A stretch of 64,000 nucleotides of DNA from assembly GCF_001442615.1 (NCBI RefSeq), contig NZ_LMXN01000008.1:1-64000 (forward strand), in the 5' to 3' direction. Both the position numbers and the translations under genes were made by a program. This document shows positions 29,743-36,955 of this stretch, in pieces (the stretch's first letter is position 1; every line of letters begins with the position of its first letter). Source of the DNA: Algoriphagus resistens (lineage in GTDB: Bacteria > Bacteroidota > Bacteroidia > Cytophagales > Cyclobacteriaceae). The notes under the pieces are model-generated. The model made no database searches. It worked only from the letters and a program-made list of their open reading frames with translations, and was not told where the DNA came from.

Positions 29743-29808
29743 GAATTTAAACTCGGTAGTTCAACTTTATAGGCCTTAACTGTTCCCATTTTTACTATTG
29801 CTTTTTCA

Positions 29809-29887
29809 CGACAATCTTTTCTTTTAACGACAAATTATTGTCGCGAACTTACTTTTGCGACAATAAATCGCTATTATTGTCGCAAAA
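29809..29887. promoter_or_regulatory. Cluster of CGACAA-type half sites upstream of the intact wHTH-Fic gene
   Basis: A perfect inverted repeat with 14-base arms (29853-29866 and 29874-29887; arm TTTTGCGACAATAA) ends 13 bases before the ATG at 29901. A second, smaller palindrome, CGACAA/TTGTCG, is at 29828-29843, and a lone CGACAAT is at 29809-29815. This makes five half sites in under 80 bp. The position suggests autoregulation by the winged-helix domain of the downstream protein; that is inference. Confidence 0.6.
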
Positions 29888-29900
29888 ATGATTTAGTATC

Positions 29901-31274
29901 ATGAATATTCCGAATACGCTTGAAAATATTTTGCTTGCTTTGCGGTCTTTTCCCAAAGGAGCAAGTCTCGAACAGATAAATGAAGCGCTTCCTATTTCTA
30001 TAGAAAAACGAACTCTGCAGAGAAGATTAAAGAAACTTAAAGAAGTCCATTTAATCTATACTGAAGGTGGATCGCATGCAACTCGGTATTTTATTAAGGA
30101 TATAGCTGCTTTTCCTTCTAAAATCGAAACGAAGAACGAATCGTCAATGTCAATCCCTCTTTCACCAGAAGGCAAAGACGTTTGGGCTTTGGTCTCCCGT
30201 CCTGAAGTGCTAAGAAACCCCGTCGGTTACGAACGGGATTTTTTGGAAAGTTACCGTCCCAACATCGACGGCTATCTCAGCAAAGAAGAAAAACAAAAAC
30301 TGGCAGAATGGGGAAAAACAAGGAATGAGGAACGACCGGCTGGAACCTATGCCAGAGAAATATTGAATCGTTTGTTGATCGACCTTTCCTGGAATTCAAG
30401 TAGACTGGAAGGCAACACCTATTCCTTGTTGGATACAGAGCTGTTAATCCATGACGGAAAAACCCCCTCGAATAAATCTCCAATGGAAACGCAGATGATT
30501 CTCAACCACAAGGAAGCTATTGAATTTTTGGTAGAATCGTCTAATGAGGTAGGCTTTAATCGCTATACTTTTCTCAATCTACATGCCCTGCTTTCAAACA
30601 ACCTATTACCAAATCCGGCTGCATCCGGCAGGCTTAGAACATTTGGCGTGGGAATCACCAATTCGGTATTTACTCCGTTGGGAATTCCACAACTCATCGA
30701 AGAATCTTTTGACCTAATACTGGCGAATGCAAGCCAAATCCAAAATCCATTTGAGCAAGCTTTTTTTGTATTGGTTCAGCTTCCTTATCTCCAACCATTT
30801 GATGATGTCAATAAGCGAGTATCCAGATTGGCTGCCAATATTCCATTAAACAGACATAACCTTGCCCCTCTTTCATTTATAGATGTACCGGAAGAAAGCT
30901 ATATCAAAGGAATGCTCGGCATTTATGAATTAAACCGTATCGAGTTATTCAAAGATGTTTTTTTGTGGGCCTATGAGCGGTCAGCCTTAAGGTATGCAGC
31001 AATTCGCCAATCTCTTGGGGAGCCGGATCCTTTCCGCTTAAAATACCGAGAAGAACTACGCGGGATCGTCAGCCAAATCGTAAGCAATGCAATGGAAAAA
31101 GAAGCTGCATCCGAAACAATAAAATCTGAAGTCAAAAAAGTGCCTGAACCGGATCGATCCCGGTTGGCCGAAGTAGTAGAAACAGAATTACTCGGGTTAC
31201 ATGAAGGAAATTTTGTTCGCTATCGAATTAGACCTTCCGAATTTTCTGCCTGGAAAAAGCGGTGGGATTCCTAG
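29901..31274 (+). CDS. Winged-helix Fic-domain protein with Gln in place of catalytic His
   Basis: The 457-residue protein has three parts. The N-terminal winged helix is about residues 5-70 (SLEQINEALPISIEKRTLQRRLKKL, abbreviated by position). A linker follows, then a Fic domain (about 150-350) with the inhibitory-type helix SSRLEGN (E170) and the core QPFDDVNKR starting at Q298. Canonical AMPylators have His at that position as general base. The C-terminal region ends with EFSAWKKRWDS. The upstream palindrome cluster suggests it binds its own promoter. A diverged copy of its last about 40 codons recurs at 61425-61559. AMPylation activity is doubtful; a regulatory role is possible. Confidence 0.82.
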   Translation: MNIPNTLENILLALRSFPKGASLEQINEALPISIEKRTLQRRLKKLKEVHLIYTEGGSHATRYFIKDIAAFPSKIETKNESSMSIPLSPEGKDVWALVSRPEVLRNPVGYERDFLESYRPNIDGYLSKEEKQKLAEWGKTRNEERPAGTYAREILNRLLIDLSWNSSRLEGNTYSLLDTELLIHDGKTPSNKSPMETQMILNHKEAIEFLVESSNEVGFNRYTFLNLHALLSNNLLPNPAASGRLRTFGVGITNSVFTPLGIPQLIEESFDLILANASQIQNPFEQAFFVLVQLPYLQPFDDVNKRVSRLAANIPLNRHNLAPLSFIDVPEESYIKGMLGIYELNRIELFKDVFLWAYERSALRYAAIRQSLGEPDPFRLKYREELRGIVSQIVSNAMEKEAASETIKSEVKKVPEPDRSRLAEVVETELLGLHEGNFVRYRIRPSEFSAWKKRWDS

Positions 31275-31442
31275 TTAAGATGAAATCAAAAAAACGCAAA
31301 CCATATTAATACTCCCCCAAACTGCTTAATTCTTGGTTTCACAAAGCTCTAAAACCTTAAAAAAGCGAAAGGGGACAAAAAGTGGGACAAATCCGGGCAC
31401 AGTTTGAAACAAATGAAACCGATTTGAATCCACAACCTGCAT

Positions 31443-31510
31443 CAGAAACCCTATAAAACACAAAAAGTTGACCGTAAAACGATCAACTAATTGCTCAGTA
31501 GCGGGAACAG
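31443..31510. repeat. Left copy of 68-bp direct repeat (putative att site)
   Basis: It matches 61648-61715 over 68 bases with two mismatches. It includes a hairpin (GTTGACCG with one mismatched arm) and ends with the 12-nt stub TAGCGGGAACAG, which is the 3' end of tRNA-fMet. After 31510 the sequence no longer follows the tRNA, as expected for the island-distal att copy. Confidence 0.82.
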
Positions 31511-31854
31511 CGCTACAAACTTCTGTTGATTTTCAGTGACTTATAATAAAACTGGGACAAAACCTGGGACAGGTTCATTTTGTTTTTACAGTTTTAAATT
31601 TATTTAAATTCAATCATTTCGAACCTCTCAAAATGTGCATTTATACGCCGTATAGGCACTTTTAATGTTTATGGTTTTTGAATGATCTTTTTCCTTTTTG
31701 ATGTAAAATCAGAAAACGAACCTATTTTAGGTAGGGTCAAAACTAGAAAATGAACCTTTGAATTTCCTGCAAATTTGAAGGTATTTGAGTTGTCTCAGGA
31801 TTGAAATAATTTGAATGGTTTAGAATCTCAATTTAGCCTCGTAGAATTCGTACG

Positions 31855-31887
31855 GTACGAGGGGTACGAGGTGTACGAGGCGTACGA
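31855..31887. repeat. 9-bp tandem repeat, 3.7 copies
   Basis: GTACGAGG units start at 31855, 31864 and 31873, with a partial unit at 31882, giving a strict 9-bp period with one variable base between units. No function is known. It lies 37 bases beyond the stop of the adaptor gene. Confidence 0.6.
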
Positions 31888-31923
31888 ATAAAAATTGATT
31901 TTTAACAAGTTGGATTCGTGCAA

Positions 31924-33705
31924 TTAGTCGATTATTTTAATTACTTCCCCACAGCTGAGCATGGAAGGGCCGAAATATGGGTTGACTACTTTATCCTGGA
32001 GACTTAACCAATCTGCGCCTCTATTACTATCTGCCATAGGACAATGTTGAACATATATTTTTGAAGGATAGGGATGGAATTTCTCTGCCATTGATACCAT
32101 TTCATCAGAAATATTAAGGAAGTTTTTTCTCACCTCATCAAGTGATTTTTGCTCAACAAACTTATCAAGATGGGTTTTAAGATTGTTTTCATATTTCATC
32201 CAACTCATATGGGATTCACCTTTGAATTTGCTCATGTTTACTTTTGAAATGATCGATTTCATTTTCCTTGCGGAGATCAAAGAGGTTGTTAACTTATCTT
32301 GGGTCAAAGCATCTTTTAACTCAAAATAGCTATCAAAAAGAGATTTCAACTCATTTTTAGCATCTTGAGATATAAGTTCGGGACTTGCAGTAGCTGAGGT
32401 ATTTGAAACAGGCATTGCCATACCGCCATGATTATGCCCAGACATTGCTGCACCTCCATCAGGACTCATCATGCTTGGTTTTCCTGCCAATTGCGCAGCG
32501 GCATCTATACTGAATGTGCCATTCACTGCTATTTCTTCTCCTGGCAACAACCCCGATTCTATTTGATAATGATCCCCCAGAGCCGGGCCTAGAGTTACTT
32601 CTCTAAGCTGGAAGGTTACGGACTGATTTGTAGCTGTCTTAACGTATACTACTGAACGGGTTCCAGTCCACATTACCGCAGTTTTTGGCACCACAATGCT
32701 ATTATCCTTTGAGGAACCTTCACTCTCAACTTTTCCTGAAACAAACATCTCGGGCTTGAACTTCAGGTTAGAATTGCTCAGTTCCAGCCTTGCTTTCGCA
32801 ACTCTTGTCTGAGGATTGACCATGGGGTCTATGTAGCTAACCTTTCCTGTAAAAGTCTCTCCTGGAAGTGACTGCACAGTAAATTCAATCTCATCACCTT
32901 TATTAATCCATTGTAATTCTGACTCATAAACATCAAACAGCACCCAAACTTTGCTGAGATCAGCGATCTGATAGATAGGCTCTCCACGGTTTACATAATC
33001 ACCCAGATTCACCATTTTCTCAGTCACGTATCCAGAAACATTAGCTAAAATTGGTACCTGTTCAGTTACTTTTCCTGTTGCCAGAATTTGATCAATTTGA
33101 CCATCTGTTAATTTCCAGTTTTTCAGTTTTGATTTTGCAGCAGCGAAAAGTGCAGGCTGAGAATCCTTAATTTTCTGAGCCTGAAACAATTCCTCTTGAG
33201 CTGTAGCCAATTCCGGAGAATAGAGTTGTCCTAAAGTTTGACCTTTTTTAACATACTCTCCTGTAAAGTTGACTGTCAGATTTTCTATTCTCCCAGAAAT
33301 ATGGGCTGACTGGGTATAGTTTTGGCGTTCATCAGCTTGGATTTTTCCATTAAGTCTTATGGACTTATCACTTGAAGAATTGCCAACGACCAATGATTGG
33401 ACTCCTGCCAATTGCATAGCAGTAGGAGACATAGTGATAGCCATGGGGTCAGCTTCTACATTTTCATTTTCCAGAGGGATTAAATCCATTCCACAGATAG
33501 GGCAATCACCAGGCTCGTTTTGTCTTATCTGAGGATGCATGGAGCATGTGTACGTAATAGGGATTCCTGCAATCGATTCTACATGATCATGTTCATCCAC
33601 TTCCATGTTCGGAGCTGTATCTGGTTTAGTCAGCCAGCCTACAGCTATTCCTACCACCAATATGGTGACAAGCATTACAAGCTTGTTATTGAGTATATTT
33701 TTCAT
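31924..33705 (-). CDS. CusB-type RND periplasmic adaptor with metal-binding and DUF3347 domains
   Basis: The 593-residue membrane-fusion protein of a metal efflux pump has an N-terminal anchor (about residues 6-24). A heavy-metal-binding module follows at about 50-80 with CSMHPQIRQNEPGDCPICGMDL. The HlyD/CusB lipoyl and barrel core is at about 115-400 (ANVSGYVTEKMVNLGDYVNRGEPIY and PETFTGKVSYIDPMVNP type stretches). A Met/His-rich linker (MSGHNHGGMAMP) leads to a C-terminal DUF3347 domain (about 455-593) ending in HCPMADSNRGADWLS and MLSCGEV. It is the last gene of the copper unit; partner CusA and TolC homologues are upstream in the same unit. Confidence 0.92.
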   Translation of the reverse strand: MKNILNNKLVMLVTILVVGIAVGWLTKPDTAPNMEVDEHDHVESIAGIPITYTCSMHPQIRQNEPGDCPICGMDLIPLENENVEADPMAITMSPTAMQLAGVQSLVVGNSSSDKSIRLNGKIQADERQNYTQSAHISGRIENLTVNFTGEYVKKGQTLGQLYSPELATAQEELFQAQKIKDSQPALFAAAKSKLKNWKLTDGQIDQILATGKVTEQVPILANVSGYVTEKMVNLGDYVNRGEPIYQIADLSKVWVLFDVYESELQWINKGDEIEFTVQSLPGETFTGKVSYIDPMVNPQTRVAKARLELSNSNLKFKPEMFVSGKVESEGSSKDNSIVVPKTAVMWTGTRSVVYVKTATNQSVTFQLREVTLGPALGDHYQIESGLLPGEEIAVNGTFSIDAAAQLAGKPSMMSPDGGAAMSGHNHGGMAMPVSNTSATASPELISQDAKNELKSLFDSYFELKDALTQDKLTTSLISARKMKSIISKVNMSKFKGESHMSWMKYENNLKTHLDKFVEQKSLDEVRKNFLNISDEMVSMAEKFHPYPSKIYVQHCPMADSNRGADWLSLQDKVVNPYFGPSMLSCGEVIKIID

Positions 33706-33761
33706 TTTTGCGATCTATTTTTAATCTATCCAAGAGGCCTCTCCATATGTAGATTTTAGGG

Positions 33762-34208
33762 TTAATTCAGAGTTTTTAAATAAGTTGTAAGCTCCTTCCG
33801 TTCAGAATCAGACAATATTGCATCTCTGTGAATCAGTGTATAAGAAGGGATAGGCATTTTTTCTTGCTCAATTTGTTTCATCATACTTTCCAATTTCATC
33901 TTTTTCATCCGCCTAGATAGACTACCAAATTCTGAGAAATTTAACTCTGCCATTCCCTCTCGGATATGCTTATCTAATAGCCAGCCTGCTGGCTGAAAAT
34001 TACTGTACCAAGGGTAGTTGATCTGTTCACTATGACAGTTGTAGCACGATGTTTTAAGCATCTTTCCTATCTGGACTGGGGTATTATTGAGAATCAGAAA
34101 GTCATCGGGGCCTGCAGGTATGTTTGGATTGTGGTTGGTGGGAATGAATTGAATTCCCACCAATACAATTATGAGTATAAACAAGGAAACCCAGATTGCC
34201 TTTTTCAC
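33762..34208 (-). CDS. Membrane-anchored haem-binding domain protein (CxxCH)
   Basis: The 148-residue protein has one N-terminal membrane helix (residues 4-22) and a periplasmic domain with a c-type haem motif: C55-Y-N-C58-H59 in SCYNCHSEQINYPWY. This matches the haem-binding domain family found in many Bacteroidota. A distal Met (KMPIPSYTLIHRDA) could be the second haem ligand. It probably transfers electrons or reduces copper in the periplasm; that is inference. Its start overlaps the stop of the DUF3347 lipoprotein by four bases. Confidence 0.88.
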   Translation of the reverse strand: MKKAIWVSLFILIIVLVGIQFIPTNHNPNIPAGPDDFLILNNTPVQIGKMLKTSCYNCHSEQINYPWYSNFQPAGWLLDKHIREGMAELNFSEFGSLSRRMKKMKLESMMKQIEQEKMPIPSYTLIHRDAILSDSERKELTTYLKTLN

Positions 34209-34813
34209 CCGACGTCAATTACTTTTTTAACAGAACCACAGGTTTGCATCTTTCCAGCGAACAAAGGATTAACAATTTCTTCTGAATCACTCAGCCACAT
34301 ACCTCCCTCATTATTATTGTACATTGGGCAGTATTGCTCATAAAGTTTTCTGTCCGAACCTACAATGGCCAGTAGATCTTCAAAATCCTTACCCATGGCC
34401 TGAAAATGTTCAATCTGATGATCCATTTCACTTTTAGCAATGTGTTCGCTGTGTTCTTGAATAACTTCAAGAATTTCATTCACAGTTGTTTTATTATCAG
34501 TAGATACCTGATCGAAAGAGATCGTTTTGGCATTTTCAGCAAGTTTGGAGGCTGCTTTGGCAGCATCCTCTTTGTTGTTGGCACTTAGAGCTTTCTTAAT
34601 TTCCAAGTATTCGTTAATAAGTTCTGTTTTAGAAGCAGTTCCGGCCATGGTCATTTCTTGATCCATATTTTCCATAGTTTCAGACATAGCCTCATGGTCA
34701 TGTTCTTCTGATCCTTCAGCGTGGTCATCTAGTTTTTTCTCTCCACAGGCGATAAGGGAAATTGCCAGTCCGGCAATGAGTGCCAGCGATAAAATTGATT
34801 TTTGAGTTTTCAT
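34205..34813 (-). CDS. DUF3347 lipoprotein, copper-unit associated
   Basis: The 202-residue lipoprotein has a lipobox (SLIACGEK) with Cys23, then a His/Glu/Met-rich linker (HDHEAMSETMENMDQEM) suited to binding soft metals. A helical DUF3347 domain follows. The C-terminus, YCPMYNNNEGGMWLSDSEEIVNP then MQTCGSVKKVID, mirrors the end of the adaptor at 31924, so the two share the same Cys/Met signature. It probably scavenges Cu(I) or Ag(I) and hands it to the pump. The exact role is unknown. Confidence 0.85.
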   Translation of the reverse strand: MKTQKSILSLALIAGLAISLIACGEKKLDDHAEGSEEHDHEAMSETMENMDQEMTMAGTASKTELINEYLEIKKALSANNKEDAAKAASKLAENAKTISFDQVSTDNKTTVNEILEVIQEHSEHIAKSEMDHQIEHFQAMGKDFEDLLAIVGSDRKLYEQYCPMYNNNEGGMWLSDSEEIVNPLFAGKMQTCGSVKKVIDVG

Positions 34814-34885
34814 AATTTTGAATTTTAAATTGGTTACTTAATTGATTTAGTTGCTCACAGGGAATTATAAGTAAAGCACGTTTAT

Positions 34886-36925
34886 TTAGGATTTAATTTG
34901 TCTTTTTAAGAATTGTGCGTTAAGTGCTACGATCACAGTACTGAGGCTCATCAAAGCTGCACCGATTGCAGGGCTAAGAATAATTCCTACACCTGCTAAT
35001 ACTCCTGCAGCCAGAGGTACTGCCACGATATTGTAGCCTGCCGCCCACCAGATATTCTGCATCATTTTTCTGTAAGTGGCCGTCCCGAAAAGGATTAAAT
35101 TGGCAATATCTTTTGGATTACTATTGACCAAAATGATATCGGCAGTTTCAGCAGCAACGTCAGTTCCTGAGCCCACTGCGATTCCCACATCTGCCTGAGC
35201 CAAAGCAGGTGCATCATTCACTCCATCCCCCGTCATTGCGACGAATTCACCTTTCCCTTGTAATTCTTTGATTATCTTCTGCTTGTCTTCTGGCATTACT
35301 TCAGAATAATAGCCGTCCAGCCCGAGTGTTTCACTTACAGCCTTTGCAACTATTTCATTGTCCCCTGTTGCCATAAGAACTTTTATCCCTTGCTTTTTGA
35401 GGGTATCTATTGCCTCATTGGATTCCTCTCGAATTTCATCTGCCAATGCGATGAAGCCGATTAGTTTTTCATCCGAAAGAACAAAAACCACAGTTTCGTC
35501 TTCTGTTTTAAAAGCTCCTTCTGGTTGTTCGATTCCTTTTTGTTTTAATCCTCCAGGGCTTAAAATGCTGATTTCTTTTTCATTGAGATTAGCTTCTATA
35601 CCCATTCCAGTGATATTCTGGAAGTTTTCTGCCTTGTCAAGTTTCAGATCTAGTTCTTTGGATTTCCTAACTATTCCAGCAGCTATAGGATGCTCAGAAT
35701 TATTTTCAAGAGCAGCTGCGATGGCAAGTAATTCTTGATCGTCAGTTTCTACATTTACACTTTTGAATCGAGTCACTCCAAATTCCCCCTTTGTCAAGGT
35801 TCCAGTCTTATCAAATATGATGGTGGTCAGTTTTCTAGAGTTTTCAAAAGCTGTCCTGTTTCGAATCAATAAGCCATGCTTGGCCGAAACTGATGTAGAA
35901 ATCGCGACCACTAATGGTACCGCCAATCCCAGTGCGTGGGGACAGGAGATAATCATGACCGTTACCATTCGCTCCAGCGCATAGTTGAAATCTTTGCCTA
36001 AGCTTAGCCAGACCACCAAGGTGATAATCCCTGCTGCCAAAGCGATGTAAAACAACCAGCCTGCTGCCTTGTCAGCCAGATTTTGAGTGTTAGACTTAGT
36101 TTTCTGTGCTTCTGTCACCAATCCGATTACTTTGGACAAATAGGAGTCTTCACCGGTGTGCTTCACCTTGATTTTCAGTGCACCGTTGTCGTTGACTGAC
36201 CCACCAATCACCTCATCGTCTTTTTGTTTTGATACTGGTTTGGATTCCCCGGTAAGCATGGATTCATTTACATGACTATTTCCTTCGAGAACCTGTCCAT
36301 CAGCTGGAATTTTCTCTCCAGGCCTCACCAGAATGGTGTCTCCAGACTTTAGCTCTGCAATTGGTACATCTTCGGATTCTCCATTTTCCTTAATTCTCCT
36401 TGCTTCGGAGGGCATCATCTTAGCCAGCTCCTGTAGGGCATTGGATGCACCCATTACGGACTTCATTTCTATCCAGTGGCCTAGTAGCATGATGTCAATT
36501 AAACTGACCAACTCCCAGAAAAACATCTTTCCAGTTAAGCCAAATACCACAGCTGAGCTATAGAAATAGGCTACTGAAATGGCCAGAGCAATCAAAGTCA
36601 TCATGCCTGGTTTCTTATTTTTCAATTCACCCACCATTCCCTTTAAGAAAGGCCAGCCACCGTAAAAGAAGACTAGTGAGGAGAGCACAAACTGTAAATA
36701 CCGATCGCCTTCGAATGTAAATTCATAACCCAAGAGTCCTTGGATCATTGGTGCTAAGACTACAATTGGTAAGGTGATCACCAGTGAAATCCAGAACCGC
36801 TTTTTGAAATCTTCGATCATATGCATATGATGCATGCTATGATCATGGCCTTCCATTCCTTTCATTTCATGCTTTCCCTTTTTGGGAGAGGCATGTTGCG
36901 TACTGCTGTGATGTGAATGATCCAT
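34886..36925 (-). CDS. copB: CopB-type copper/silver P1B ATPase
   Basis: The 679-residue heavy-metal-translocating P-type ATPase has a His/Met-rich N-terminus (residues 1-36, MDHSHHSSTQH, MHHMHM) in place of an HMA domain. It has eight predicted helices and the TGES actuator motif. The transmembrane metal site is C328-P329-H330 in SCPHALGLAVP; CPH rather than CPC points to the CopB class. Phosphorylation is at DKTGTLTKG and the hinge at GDGVNDAPAL. It exports Cu from cytosol to periplasm. It stands between the multicopper oxidase and the DUF3347 lipoprotein, and no copper chaperone gene is adjacent. Confidence 0.93.
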   Translation of the reverse strand: MDHSHHSSTQHASPKKGKHEMKGMEGHDHSMHHMHMIEDFKKRFWISLVITLPIVVLAPMIQGLLGYEFTFEGDRYLQFVLSSLVFFYGGWPFLKGMVGELKNKKPGMMTLIALAISVAYFYSSAVVFGLTGKMFFWELVSLIDIMLLGHWIEMKSVMGASNALQELAKMMPSEARRIKENGESEDVPIAELKSGDTILVRPGEKIPADGQVLEGNSHVNESMLTGESKPVSKQKDDEVIGGSVNDNGALKIKVKHTGEDSYLSKVIGLVTEAQKTKSNTQNLADKAAGWLFYIALAAGIITLVVWLSLGKDFNYALERMVTVMIISCPHALGLAVPLVVAISTSVSAKHGLLIRNRTAFENSRKLTTIIFDKTGTLTKGEFGVTRFKSVNVETDDQELLAIAAALENNSEHPIAAGIVRKSKELDLKLDKAENFQNITGMGIEANLNEKEISILSPGGLKQKGIEQPEGAFKTEDETVVFVLSDEKLIGFIALADEIREESNEAIDTLKKQGIKVLMATGDNEIVAKAVSETLGLDGYYSEVMPEDKQKIIKELQGKGEFVAMTGDGVNDAPALAQADVGIAVGSGTDVAAETADIILVNSNPKDIANLILFGTATYRKMMQNIWWAAGYNIVAVPLAAGVLAGVGIILSPAIGAALMSLSTVIVALNAQFLKRQIKS

Positions 36926-36955
36926 AGTGTAGCTCTTTTAGTTTTAATTGAATGC

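Larger units (their letters stand above)
31275..31923. other. Left island junction: Gly-Gln tail remnant, att-like repeat, spacer
   Basis: There is no gene here. In order: 31373-31456 is a 27-codon open stretch encoding GQKVGQ...ETL with a stop, 31443-31510 is the direct repeat shared with the right end, 31549-31572 again contains two GGGACA units at 12-bp spacing, then AT-rich DNA, and 31855-31887 is a 9-bp tandem repeat. The island's first gene (adaptor, minus strand) ends at 31924. Confidence 0.6.

Noticed and set aside
29555..29887. CRISPR-like array
   Set aside because: The palindromes are of different sequence and there are no regularly spaced identical repeats with variable spacers.
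31499..31510. Possible second tRNA-fMet gene
   Set aside because: Only the last 12 bases of the tRNA match; no anticodon or D arm follows, so it is an att stub.
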